From assembly GCA_943327755.2 (NCBI GenBank), contig CALPYF020000042.1:1-35066 (forward strand): a DNA stretch of 35,066 nucleotides. Direction: 5' to 3'. Position 1 is the stretch's first letter, and each line of letters begins with the position of its first letter. This DNA comes from Deinococcus hopiensis KR-140. GTDB taxonomy: Bacteria > Deinococcota > Deinococci > Deinococcales > Deinococcaceae. The notes under the pieces were generated by a model. The model worked only from the letters and a program-made list of their open reading frames with translations, had not been told where the DNA came from and ran no database searches. Positions 25,510 through 34,937 of this stretch are shown here, one piece after another. A program made the translations under genes and the position numbers.

Positions 25510-25547
25510 TTAAAACAGACCCGGCCTCCCTGAAACGGAAGGCCGGG
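25510..25547 (-). terminator. Intrinsic terminator of glnS, overlapping the aguA -10
   Basis: On the minus strand, stem CCCGGCCT / AGGCCGGG (25547-25540 and 25527-25520), followed by TCTGTTTTAA (25519-25510). It sits 20 nt past the glnS stop at 25568. Confidence 0.85.
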
Positions 25548-25567
25548 AACACCGGATGTGGTGCGGC

Positions 25568-27997
<2,430 letters not shown>

Positions 27998-28051
27998 GCC
28001 GCCCAGCATAGCGGGGGCAGACGCCGGGCCGCCCGAGCCCGAGAACAGTTC

Positions 28052-28081
28052 ACGCCCCCGGAATCGTGTCTCCGGGGGCGT
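28052..28081. terminator. Terminator between the four-TM gene and glnS
   Basis: Perfect 11-bp stem ACGCCCCCGGA (28052-28062) / TCCGGGGGCGT (28071-28081), 8-nt loop, just after the stop of the minus-strand four-TM gene at 28096. Confidence 0.8.
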
Positions 28082-28095
28082 GGGCGGGTCTGGGG

Positions 28096-28569
28096 TTACA
28101 GCGTGACGTGGTACGTGACGACCGCAGGCACCAGGAACAGTGCGCCCATGATGAACGACAGCGCCAGGTTGTGCTCCTCGCGCATCTCGCGGCGGATGTA
28201 GCGCAGCACCCCCTCACCCTGGCGGCGGGCCAGCGTGCCGAACACCGCCAGGACGCCCAGCGTGAACAGCAGCAGAGTCACGATCACGGCCACGGCCAGC
28301 CACGTGAACGCCTCCGTCCACGTGCCGTCCGCCGGGACGGGACTGGCGATGGTGCGGCTCAGCAGCAGGCTGAAGCCCAGCGACACCCAGAAGAACACCG
28401 CGCCGATCGCGGCTGTCTGGTGCTCCTCGATCTCGGTGATCAGTTCCCGCACCCGCACGCCCAGCACCGCGCGGATGAACAGCAGGCTGATCAGCAGGGT
28501 GGGCAGCCACACGGCGAGGTTCCAGCCCAGCTCGGTCACCAGGGTCGTCAGCAGGTCGGTGGGGGTCAT
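28096..28569 (-). CDS. Four-TM integral membrane protein, DUF350-like
   Basis: 157 aa with four predicted transmembrane helices (about 12-37, 52-74, 88-113, 134-156). The loops hold acidic/basic stretches (RVRELITEIEEHQTAAIGA and RYIRREMREEHNLAL) placed symmetrically, as in DUF350, a duplicated two-TM unit; the resemblance is weak, so I do not assign the family firmly. It has TATAAC and GGAGG just before the ATG at 28569. Function unknown. It is a single gene between strong terminators. Confidence 0.65.
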   Translation of the reverse strand: MTPTDLLTTLVTELGWNLAVWLPTLLISLLFIRAVLGVRVRELITEIEEHQTAAIGAVFFWVSLGFSLLLSRTIASPVPADGTWTEAFTWLAVAVIVTLLLFTLGVLAVFGTLARRQGEGVLRYIRREMREEHNLALSFIMGALFLVPAVVTYHVTL

Positions 28570-28664
28570 GACCTCCAGTTATACAGGGAGCGCCCCCACA
28601 GGCCGGGTCGGAATGTCGCGCTGGCTCGCAGTGCCCCGCGCGCCGCCCCGGTACCCTGCGCGGC

Positions 28665-29420
28665 ATGACCCCACCCACGTTCACGCTGCGGCACGTGACC
28701 GACCCCAGCGACCCGGCCATCGCCGCGTTCGGCCGCGTGCAGGAGGCCAGCTACTACGCGCCGGACATGCTGATCCCCCCGGAGGTCTTCGGGCACCTCA
28801 TCACCCGCCGCAGCCCGGGGCGCGAGGACCGCCTGCTCGTCGCGCAGACCCCGGACGGCGAGGTGCTGGGCGGCACCCTGTACGCCCTGCTGCCCCTGCC
28901 CGGCGAGCTGCGCGGGGCAGGCTTCAACTCCTTCATGGCCGTCACCCGCGCCGCGCGCGGTCTGGGCGTGGGCCGCGCCCTGCACGACGAAACCCTGCGC
29001 GTCATCCGCGACGCCGGGCTGGCGGGCATGTTCGCGGATAGCGTCCACCCCACCCGCCAGAACGAGGAGGACCGCGCCGCCGAGGCCGTGACCGGCGTGG
29101 ACCCCGCCGGGCGGCGCGCCGCGCTGCACGCCCTGGGCCTGCGCACCGTGGACATCCCGTACTGGCAGCCGGTGGGCGGCCCGGCGGGCGGTCCCCTTAC
29201 TGACCTGGACCTGCTGTTCCAGCCCGCCCGTCCTGCTCAGACGGTCCCGCTGGCCCTTGTGACCGGCATCCTGCGCGCCTACTGGAGCGGCTGGCTCGGC
29301 GCGGACCGCGCGCAGGCCGAAGCGCAGGCCCTCGCCGACCGTACCGGCCCCATGCAGGATGTACCGCTGCTGCCCGGCACCAGTACAGCGACATGGTGGA
29401 GTGAAGGGCAGCAGGTCTGA
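28665..29420 (+). CDS. GNAT-family N-acetyltransferase
   Basis: 251 aa. Acetyl-CoA binding motif A is MAVTRAARGLGVGRALHDET (about 91-110), with preceding strands (LLVAQTPDGEVLGGTLYALL). The C-terminal 100 residues after the GNAT core are a helical extension ending in a Trp pair (STATWWSE) without a recognised family. The substrate is unknown. TACCCT at 28652-28657, 7 nt before the ATG, predicts a leaderless transcript. Monocistronic; a long imperfect hairpin follows the stop. Confidence 0.82.
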   Translation: MTPPTFTLRHVTDPSDPAIAAFGRVQEASYYAPDMLIPPEVFGHLITRRSPGREDRLLVAQTPDGEVLGGTLYALLPLPGELRGAGFNSFMAVTRAARGLGVGRALHDETLRVIRDAGLAGMFADSVHPTRQNEEDRAAEAVTGVDPAGRRAALHALGLRTVDIPYWQPVGGPAGGPLTDLDLLFQPARPAQTVPLALVTGILRAYWSGWLGADRAQAEAQALADRTGPMQDVPLLPGTSTATWWSEGQQV

Positions 29421-29482
29421 GGGTCGAAGGGGTGTGGGGGAGGTGGGGTTGCCTTGGCCCCTTCAACCTTTGACCCTCAGAC
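29415..29482. terminator. Long imperfect hairpin between convergent GNAT and TPR genes
   Basis: GTCTGAGGGTC (29415-29425) / GACCCTCAGAC (29472-29482) is a perfect 11-bp stem that includes the GNAT stop codon. It is continued inward by GAAGGGG (29426-29432) / CCCCTTC (29458-29464) with a 7-nt bulge. TCTCTTTA follows on the plus strand. Confidence 0.75.
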
Positions 29483-29487
29483 TCTCT

Positions 29488-30159
29488 TTACAGCTTCAGT
29501 CCGTCCAGCGCGCGTTTCGCTTGGGTCTGGAGGTCACGGTCCAGGGGGGTGCGGGCGTCCAGCGTGACGGCGCGGGTCAGGGTGGTGCGGGCCTGGGGGT
29601 CGTGGATGAGGCTCAGGGCGATCCCGGCGTGCGCCTGCACAAACAGGGTGTCGGGGGCGCGGCGGGCGGCAGCGGTAGCCAGCGTGCGGGCGCGGTCCTG
29701 GTTACCGCCGCTGAAGATCCCGGCTTTCGCCCAGGCTCCGGCGTGCCACTCGGCGAGGACGGCCTGAATGTCGGCGCGGTCCGGCGCGAGGCTCAGGGCG
29801 CGGTCCAGCGCGGCGCGGGCCTGCTGCGCGGTGTTCAGGGCGCCCAGCGTGTACCCTCCGGCGCGTGCCTGAAGGCCCAGGGCGCTGCCGAGGGCCAGCT
29901 GCGCGTCGGGGTCGGCGGGGCGGGTGGCGGTGGCCTGCCGGGCGGCCTGGACGGCGCGGGCGGTCCAGTCGCGGCCTCCGGCGCGGTACTCGGTCATGGC
30001 GGCGGCGGCGCGACTGGCGGTCACGGCGTCCCCGGCCGCCTGGGCGCGGGCGTACACCTGCGCGTAGTCGCCGCCGTCCAGCGGGTCCGGGGTGGGCTGG
30101 GCGGCGCCCGTGCCGAGCAGGAGCAGGAGGGTGGTGGGGAACAGGAGGCCGCGCTTCAC
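29488..30159 (-). CDS. Exported TPR-like repeat protein
   Basis: 223 aa. A signal peptide (MKRGLLFPTTLLLLLGTGAAQ) is followed by an all-helical, Ala-rich body with TPR-like segments such as DAQLALGSALGLQARAG, ARAALDRALSLAPDRADIQA and RTLATAAARRAPDTLFVQAH, where A/L/P spacing (A at 8 and 20, P at 32) fits tetratricopeptide repeats. It is probably a periplasmic protein-protein interaction scaffold. GTG start with TAGCCT 7 nt upstream. No enzymatic domain. Confidence 0.75.
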   Translation of the reverse strand: MKRGLLFPTTLLLLLGTGAAQPTPDPLDGGDYAQVYARAQAAGDAVTASRAAAAMTEYRAGGRDWTARAVQAARQATATRPADPDAQLALGSALGLQARAGGYTLGALNTAQQARAALDRALSLAPDRADIQAVLAEWHAGAWAKAGIFSGGNQDRARTLATAAARRAPDTLFVQAHAGIALSLIHDPQARTTLTRAVTLDARTPLDRDLQTQAKRALDGLKL

Positions 30160-30213
30160 GGGTCCCAGGCTAGCGGCTGGGCGTGAAGCGCGGCTGATGA
30201 GGAACCTCCGGTG

Positions 30214-30235
30214 GAACGGTGGCTGTTGACCGTTC
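30214..30235 (-). terminator. Small hairpin after the 152-aa protein gene
   Basis: GAACGGT (30214-30220) / ACCGTTC (30229-30235), 8-nt loop, immediately after the stop at 30238. No T-tract. Confidence 0.45.
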
Positions 30236-30237
30236 GC

Positions 30238-30696
30238 CTATGCGGCGGGCTGCTCGGTGGGGGTGGCCTCGGCGTCGGGGGTGCGGCGGGTGCGGGCGGG
30301 GCGCTCGCCCGCGTCGGTGGGGGCGCTGATGCGGGTCAGGGTGGCGTCGAAGGCGCGCAGGGCGTCGCTGCCTTCGAGTTCGGTGACGGCGCGGGCGTTC
30401 AGTGCGGCGAGTTCCTCGCGGGTGACGGCGTACTCGGGCGCCTCGTGGCCCTTGAGGCCGTGCAGGACGCGGTAGGCGGTGGGGGCCTGGATGGTGGCGC
30501 CCTTGCTGGTGGTGATGACGGGATCGGTGTGCATGTCGGCGCCGATCAGGGTGATGCTCTCGGGGCTGATGAGGGTGACGCGGTCGCCGCGTTCTTCCAT
30601 GTGCGCGGCGAGTTGCAGCAGGCCACGCAGGTCGAGCATCTGGTGGAAGAGGTCGAGGTGGGCGAGCATCGCACCGGCTTTTTTCAGGGTGTCCAT
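30238..30696 (-). CDS. Unrecognised 152-aa protein with strong regulated promoter
   Basis: I do not recognise this family. Residues 1-30 are amphipathic-helical (LKKAGAMLAHLDLFHQMLDL), then a compact alpha/beta core with a dense run of short hydrophobic strands (RVTLISPESITLIGADMH, DPVITTSKGATIQAPTAYRV). The C-terminal 35 residues are disordered, Pro/Arg/Thr-rich (ERPARTRRTPDAEATPTEQP). No signal peptide or TM. The ATG at 30696 (not 30705) is chosen because AATAAT ends 7 nt upstream, itself 16 nt from a perfect TTGACA, so the mRNA would be leaderless. This is the best sigma-70-type protein-gene promoter seen here, and it overlaps two inverted repeats, implying high but repressible expression. 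Confidence 0.72.
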   Translation of the reverse strand: MDTLKKAGAMLAHLDLFHQMLDLRGLLQLAAHMEERGDRVTLISPESITLIGADMHTDPVITTSKGATIQAPTAYRVLHGLKGHEAPEYAVTREELAALNARAVTELEGSDALRAFDATLTRISAPTDAGERPARTRRTPDAEATPTEQPAA

Positions 30697-30703
30697 AGTC
30701 CGC

Positions 30704-30731
30704 ATTATTCTGTTTTGGGCAGAATTGTCAA
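30704..30731 (-). promoter_or_regulatory. Consensus promoter for the 152-aa protein gene
   Basis: Minus strand: -35 TTGACA (30731-30726), 16-nt spacer, -10 AATAAT (30709-30704), then 7 nt to the ATG. Confidence 0.8.
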
Positions 30732-30747
30732 GTGATATTACGACAAT
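30707..30747. promoter_or_regulatory. Two overlapping inverted repeats, candidate operators
   Basis: ATTCTG (30707-30712) / CAGAAT (30720-30725), 7-nt centre, fills the space between -35 and -10. ATTGTC (30724-30729) / GACAAT (30742-30747), 12-nt centre, covers the -35. Both arms are perfect. A repressor bound here would block RNA polymerase. Confidence 0.55.
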
Positions 30748-30758
30748 ATGAAGATCGG

Positions 30759-30776
30759 GGTCAGCGCGCCCTGACC
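30759..30776 (-). terminator. Hairpin after the HtrA-like gene
   Basis: GGTCAG (30759-30764) / CTGACC (30771-30776), 6-nt loop, 17 nt past the protease stop at 30793. Confidence 0.45.
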
Positions 30777-30792
30777 TCCTCTGCTTCGCTGC

Positions 30793-31962
30793 TCAGTTGC
30801 TCAGCTTGCTCCGCCCTACCAGCGTGACCTTCACCTCCAGCGGCTTGCCGTCACGCAGCACGCTCAGGGTCACGGTGTCGCCCGGCTGGAAGGCGCGCAC
30901 CGCGTACTGGAACTCAGCGAAGTTCACGATCCTCCTGCCGTTCACGGCGGTCAATATGTCCCCGGACACGCGTTTGGCGTCGCCGTTCAGCACCAGGGGT
31001 TTCAGTCCGGCCTGCGCGGCGGGACTGCCGCGCGACACGCTCGTGAAGAACGCGCCGGGCGTGTCGCCCAGGTCCAGCAGTTTCGTCAGTTCCTGAAAGC
31101 CTGCGCTGGGCAGGAAGAACAGCTCCGAGAAGGGGCCGCCCAGCCCGATGCCGATCACGGGCGCGTCCCGCTTCTCGCCGCGTTTCAGGGCGGCCACACG
31201 CTCGTCCGTGGTGCTCACGGGCACCGCGTACGAGCGTGGCTGGCCGCTCTGCGTCAGGCGGATGTAACTCACGATGCCTGTCACCTCACCCTTGACGTTC
31301 ACGACCGGGCCACCGCTGTCGCCGGGAATCAGCGGGGCGTTCATTTCCAGCGTGCCGGGCGGGAAGTCCGCGCGGCCCGCGTCGCTGTCCAGGCCCAGCA
31401 GGCGCCCGGTCTTGGGCATCAGGAACGCCCCGCCGCCGTTGCCGATCGCCAGCGCGGTGTCGCCCACGGCGGGACGCGCGGCGGCCAGCGGCAGGAACGG
31501 CGTCCCCTTCGGCACGTTCACGCGCAGCAGCGCGAGGTCGTCCTGGTCGTTGTACCCGATCACCTGCGCCGGGTAGCGGGTCTTGTTCAGCAGTTGCACG
31601 CTCAGGTCCGGCGCGCCCCGGATGACGTGGTACGCGGTGAGGATCAGGCCGTCCTCGCTGATCAGCACGCCGGAGCCCAGGCCGTCCGGGTCGTCGCACT
31701 GCGTGGCGCGGCACTGCTCGACGCGGACGGTGGCGGGCCGCACGCGGCTGACCAGCGCCTGCAGCCGGGCCTGTTCGGCGGCGCTCAGGGGCGCGGCGCT
31801 CCTGACCCGGCGCTCCTGCGGGGTGGCCGGCGTCGTCATGGGCGTCGCGGCGGGCGCTGGTGTCGTCTGGGCCTCCGCCGGAGACGCCGCGAGCAGCGCG
31901 GTGAGCAGCGGGGCCAACAGGGCAGGGCGGGCGAGGACGCCCGGCGCGCGCTTGAGGTTCAT
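30793..31962 (-). CDS. HtrA/DegP-like trypsin-type serine protease with PDZ domain
   Basis: 389 aa. Signal peptide about 1-32 (ALLAPLLTALLAASPAEAQ), a Thr/Pro/Ala linker, then an S1C protease domain with the triad His112 (LTAYHVIRGA), Asp142 (NDQDDLALLRV) and Ser216 (PLIPGDSGGPVVN). A Cys pair (EQCRATQCDD) before the domain could be a disulfide. One PDZ domain follows (about 275-385: VSRGSPAAQAGL, GDILTAVNGRRIVNFAEFQ), so it is DegS-like in layout but without a TM anchor. It likely acts in periplasmic/envelope protein quality control. I chose ATG 31962 over 32013 because it places the signal peptide correctly. Confidence 0.9.
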   Translation of the reverse strand: MNLKRAPGVLARPALLAPLLTALLAASPAEAQTTPAPAATPMTTPATPQERRVRSAAPLSAAEQARLQALVSRVRPATVRVEQCRATQCDDPDGLGSGVLISEDGLILTAYHVIRGAPDLSVQLLNKTRYPAQVIGYNDQDDLALLRVNVPKGTPFLPLAAARPAVGDTALAIGNGGGAFLMPKTGRLLGLDSDAGRADFPPGTLEMNAPLIPGDSGGPVVNVKGEVTGIVSYIRLTQSGQPRSYAVPVSTTDERVAALKRGEKRDAPVIGIGLGGPFSELFFLPSAGFQELTKLLDLGDTPGAFFTSVSRGSPAAQAGLKPLVLNGDAKRVSGDILTAVNGRRIVNFAEFQYAVRAFQPGDTVTLSVLRDGKPLEVKVTLVGRSKLSN

Positions 31963-32050
31963 GGGCCATTCTGCGCGCGGGGCCTGTGGGGCGGCTGTGG
32001 CGCAACTCTCCATTTGAACGTCCAGCCAGTTCGGGCGCTACAGTCCGGGC

Positions 32051-32497
32051 ATGACCGATCCCGCTCCCCCCCGCGTGTTCGTGTACGGCACCCTGCTGCC
32101 CGGCGAACGCAACGCCCACGTCGCCGCGCGGGGCTTCACGGCGCGGCCCGCCACGCTGCGCGGCTTCACCCTGCACCACCTGCATCCGGAGGGCTATCCG
32201 GCCCTGAGCCCCGGCCCGGCGGACGCGGCGGTGCGCGGCGCGGTCCTGACTTACGACCCCCGGGCGTGGGAGGCGGCCCTGCCCGGCCTGGACGACCTGG
32301 AGGGCCTGCACGACACGCCGCCCCTGTACACCCGCCAGCTCGCGTCCCTGCAGGTGGACGGGGGAGAGGCCCTCACCGCCTGGGTGTACGTGTATGCCCG
32401 CGCGGACCGCCTGCGGGCGCCGGGCGCGAGCGTGGTGCCCAGCGGCGACTGGCGGGACGTGCCGGACCGCGACCAGCCCGGTGAGGACGGCCGGTAG
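32051..32497 (+). CDS. Gamma-glutamylcyclotransferase-fold (GGCT/AIG2-like) protein
   Basis: 148 aa. The N-terminal VFVYGTLLPGERN (9-21) is the GGCT/AIG2 substrate-loop signature (YGTLxxG). Glu84 in LDDLEGLHD corresponds to the catalytic Glu, and YTRQLASLQVDGGEALTAWVYVY is the typical C-terminal strand pair. The family releases 5-oxoproline from gamma-glutamyl amines, amino acids or peptides; substrate unknown. TACAGT lies 6 nt before the ATG (leaderless). It is convergent with rpsO across a very strong hairpin. Confidence 0.88.
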   Translation: MTDPAPPRVFVYGTLLPGERNAHVAARGFTARPATLRGFTLHHLHPEGYPALSPGPADAAVRGAVLTYDPRAWEAALPGLDDLEGLHDTPPLYTRQLASLQVDGGEALTAWVYVYARADRLRAPGASVVPSGDWRDVPDRDQPGEDGR

Positions 32498-32506
32498 ACA
32501 TAGAAA

Positions 32507-32545
32507 GAACACCGCCGCCCTTCCTTGCGGTGGGCGGCGGTGTTC
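32507..32545. terminator. Bidirectional terminator between the GGCT gene and rpsO
   Basis: Perfect 14-bp stem GAACACCGCCGCCC (32507-32520) / GGGCGGCGGTGTTC (32532-32545), 11-nt loop. On the minus strand it is followed by TTCTTTCT. Confidence 0.9.
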
Positions 32546-32557
32546 GGGGCGCGCGTC

Positions 32558-32833
<276 letters not shown>

Positions 32834-32879
32834 GGTGATACCTCTCTTGTTGTGGTGTCCCGTGCGTGTCAGCCAGGAA

Positions 32880-32891
32880 AAAACCGGTTTT
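32880..32891 (-). promoter_or_regulatory. Dyad in the rpsO leader (possible attenuator or S15 site)
   Basis: The leader RNA contains the perfect palindrome AAAACCGGTTTT (32880-32891) inside CCGGATAAAACCGG followed by six Ts on the minus strand. This could form a short CCGG/CCGG hairpin plus U-tract, an attenuator-like element, roughly 45-50 nt upstream of the rpsO ATG. Confidence 0.4.
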
Positions 32892-32926
32892 ATCCGGGGC
32901 CCGACCGCGTCACGACGGCAAACGCG

Positions 32927-32954
32927 AGCATAGCACGTCCGCACGCCGGCGCAA
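32927..32954 (-). promoter_or_regulatory. rpsO promoter
   Basis: Minus strand: -35 TTGCGC (32954-32949), 16-nt spacer, -10 TATGCT (32932-32927). Predicted start about 32920. Confidence 0.7.
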
Positions 32955-32963
32955 GCGGGCGTC

Positions 32964-32992
32964 TTGACACGCGCGCACTTCACCCCTAGTAT
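32964..32992 (+). promoter_or_regulatory. tRNA-Leu promoter
   Basis: Perfect -35 TTGACA (32964-32969), 17-nt spacer, -10 TAGTAT (32987-32992), 21 nt before the tRNA. Divergent from the rpsO promoter. Confidence 0.85.
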
Positions 32993-33012
32993 TGCTTTCG
33001 CCTCTCACCCAA

Positions 33013-33097
<85 letters not shown>

Positions 33098-33100
33098 GAT

Positions 33101-33134
33101 AGCGCCGGATCTTCGGATTCCGGCGCTTCTTCTT
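33101..33134 (+). terminator. tRNA-Leu terminator
   Basis: AGCGCCGGA (33101-33109) / TCCGGCGCT (33119-33127), 9-nt loop, followed by TTCTTCTT. Confidence 0.9.
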
Positions 33135-33185
33135 GATGTCCGCCCGGCCCCTGCGTGAGGGACTGCACAGCCCCGCCGGGCATGT

Positions 33186-33193
33186 GCTATGGT
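33186..33193 (+). promoter_or_regulatory. Extended -10 promoter of the SRP RNA gene
   Basis: TG-C-TATGGT (33185-33193), an extended -10, ends 7 nt before the first paired base of the SRP RNA (33200). No clear -35. Confidence 0.6.
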
Positions 33194-33199
33194 CTGGAC

Positions 33200-33301
<102 letters not shown>

Positions 33302-33320
33302 TTTTTTCATGCCATCCATC

Positions 33321-33356
33321 AGGGGCGGCCCCGGATCTCGCGTCGGGGCCGCCCCT
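33321..33356. terminator. Strong hairpin between ffs and the 69-aa protein gene
   Basis: AGGGGCGGCCCC (33321-33332) / GGGGCCGCCCCT (33345-33356), perfect 12 bp plus one extra G-C pair, located between convergent transcripts. Confidence 0.75.
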
Positions 33357-33376
33357 GCGTTTCAGGGGTTCGCGCC

Positions 33377-33586
33377 TCAGCGGGTCAGGCGGTCCAGTTC
33401 GCTCTGCGCGCCGCGCAGGCGGGCCTGCCGGACCTCCTGCTCGGCGCGGACGTGGGCTGCGGGGGTGCAGATCTCCCCGCGTTCCTGCCAGACGCCCGCG
33501 CCCGTCCAGATGAGTACGTCGCCGGGCAGCTGACGGTGGGCGGGCAGGGCCGGGTCCAGCAGCGGATGCAGGGAGGTCAGCGTCAT
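33377..33586 (-). CDS. Small hypothetical protein (69 aa)
   Basis: No family recognised. The first 45 residues (LHPLLDPALPAHRQLPGDVL, then WTGAGVWQERGEICTP) look like a small globular strand-rich unit with one Cys; the C-terminal 25 residues (VRAEQEVRQARLRGAQSELD) form an amphipathic helix. ATG 33586 has CACGCT 6 nt upstream, the same pattern as several real genes here, which supports it as coding. Confidence 0.55.
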   Translation of the reverse strand: MTLTSLHPLLDPALPAHRQLPGDVLIWTGAGVWQERGEICTPAAHVRAEQEVRQARLRGAQSELDRLTR

Positions 33587-33674
33587 GCGCCCAGCGTGCC
33601 GTGCGCCGGTCAGGCCCGCGTCCCCGGAGGGTCAGCCCCGCGTCACGCCCACCCGCAGACGTCGGTGCGCCCGG

Positions 33675-34028
33675 TCAGCGGGTCTTGGGCTGCAGCACCA
33701 GCGCCTGCGTCTCCTTCACGACCGCCAGGTCCCGCAGGCGCTCGCCGTCCAGATCCCCGGCCTTCACGAGGGCGTCGGCGCGCCTGCGGTCAATGGAGGC
33801 GACCTCCAGCGCGGCGGCGTCCCCGAACACCTCCCGGAAGCGGTCCAGGGGGTATTCCACGCGCCGCGAGGCCTTCAGGGTCGCGCGGTACAGGTCCGTC
33901 TCGGCGTGTTCCCCATCCAGCAGCGCCGCCTTGATCTGCGCGCCCAGTTCATCGCGCTCGGCTTCCAGGCCCAGGATCGTGTCGCGCAGGGTCGCGTAGC
34001 GTTCGAGCAGCTCGGTCAGCGTATCCAC
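33675..34028 (-). CDS. Hypothetical coiled-coil protein (117 aa)
   Basis: No named family recognised. Residues 1-37 (LTELLERYATLRDTILGLEA, then ERDELGAQIKAALL) form a strong heptad coiled coil. The rest is a small basic alpha/beta region (LYRATLKASRRVEYPLDRF) ending in strands (RDLAVVKETQALVLQPK). The frame is open far upstream, but GTG 34028 is chosen because TATGCT (34040-34035) ends 6 nt before it and the upstream extension is antisense to carbonic anhydrase. The layout (coiled coil then small beta region) resembles phage/DNA-binding accessory proteins, but this is not enough to assign a role. Confidence 0.6.
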   Translation of the reverse strand: MDTLTELLERYATLRDTILGLEAERDELGAQIKAALLDGEHAETDLYRATLKASRRVEYPLDRFREVFGDAAALEVASIDRRRADALVKAGDLDGERLRDLAVVKETQALVLQPKTR

Positions 34029-34134
34029 CTGGACAGCATAGCCACATAGCCACGCAGCGCCGCCCCGCGTGGCCGGGCGGGGTGACTGGACGGGGTTCAG
34101 CGGCCGCCGCGGGCCGGGCGCTAGCATGCCGCGC

Positions 34135-34857
34135 ATGGACGACGCCGCCCCGCCGATCGCTGCCGACCTCGAGCGCCGCATCCTGGACGCCATCCGCCGT
34201 GGGGCCAGCATGGCCGACATTGCCGACATCAAGCAGTCGGACGTCGCCACGCCCGACGCGGCCATCCAGGCCCTCAAGGACGGGAACGCCCGCTTCTTCG
34301 GCGGGCAGGCCACCCGGCCCGAGATGAGCGCCAACGAGCGCCGCGCGCAGATCATGGGCCAGACGCCCTACGCCGCGATCCTCGCGTGCAGCGACAGCCG
34401 CGTGCCGGTCGAACTGGTGTTCGATCAGGGCCTGGGGCAGCTGTTCGTGGTGCGCGTCGCCGGGAACGTGGTCGGCGAGGCCGGACTGGGCACCCTGGAG
34501 TACGCCATCCGCCACCTGGACGTGCACCTCGTGGTCGTGATGGGCCACGAGGCTTGCGGGGCGGTCGCGGCGGCCCTGCTGCCGGAAGCCCAGGTGCAGG
34601 AGGAACCGCATCACCTCCAGAACCTGATCCGGCGCATCCAGCCCAGCCTGCAGGACATGCCGACCATCCGCGACAAGAAGGCCCGCATGCGCGAGGCGGT
34701 GCTGAACAACGTCCGCTACCAGGTGAGCCTCCTGCGCGACGAGCCGGTCATCCGCGAGGCGGAGGCCGCCGGGAAGATCCGCGTGATCGGCGCGTACTAC
34801 GAGATCGGCAGCGGCGCCGTGGACTTCCTGGTTGACGAGGACGACCTGCGGCCCTGA
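34135..34857 (+). CDS. Beta-class carbonic anhydrase
   Basis: 240 aa, zinc enzyme interconverting CO2 and bicarbonate. The zinc ligands are Cys85 (ACSDSRVP), His138 and Cys141 (MGHEACGAV), with the Asp87-Arg89 dyad of CSDSR. RVAGNVVGEAGLGTLEYAI is the conserved strand-helix. An N-terminal 45-residue extension precedes the domain. ATG 34135 is preferred over 34126 because TAGCAT ends 7 nt upstream of it. It is followed by the inverted-repeat junction at 34864-34924. Confidence 0.93.
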   Translation: MDDAAPPIAADLERRILDAIRRGASMADIADIKQSDVATPDAAIQALKDGNARFFGGQATRPEMSANERRAQIMGQTPYAAILACSDSRVPVELVFDQGLGQLFVVRVAGNVVGEAGLGTLEYAIRHLDVHLVVVMGHEACGAVAAALLPEAQVQEEPHHLQNLIRRIQPSLQDMPTIRDKKARMREAVLNNVRYQVSLLRDEPVIREAEAAGKIRVIGAYYEIGSGAVDFLVDEDDLRP

Positions 34858-34863
34858 CCGGGT

Positions 34864-34924
34864 GCCGATGGCTGAAAGCAGATGGCCGATGGCCGGGGCT
34901 GCTGAGCCATCGGCCATCGGCCAT
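34864..34924. terminator. Convergent-junction terminator of repeated GGCCGATGGC units
   Basis: ATGGCCGATGGCC (34882-34894) / GGCCATCGGCCAT (34912-34924) is a perfect 13-bp stem with a 17-nt loop. GCCGATGGCT (34864-34873) / AGCCATCGGC (34905-34914) is an alternative 10-bp stem sharing bases 34912-34914, so only one can form fully. Both arms are built from repeats of GGCCGATGGC-like units. Confidence 0.75.
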
Positions 34925-34937
34925 GAGCCTGCTGCGT

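Noticed and set aside
30700..30750. Radiation/desiccation response motif (DdrO operator)
   Set aside because: The dyads here (ATTCTG-N7-CAGAAT and ATTGTC-N12-GACAAT) do not match the known TTATGT-N5-ACATAA pattern.
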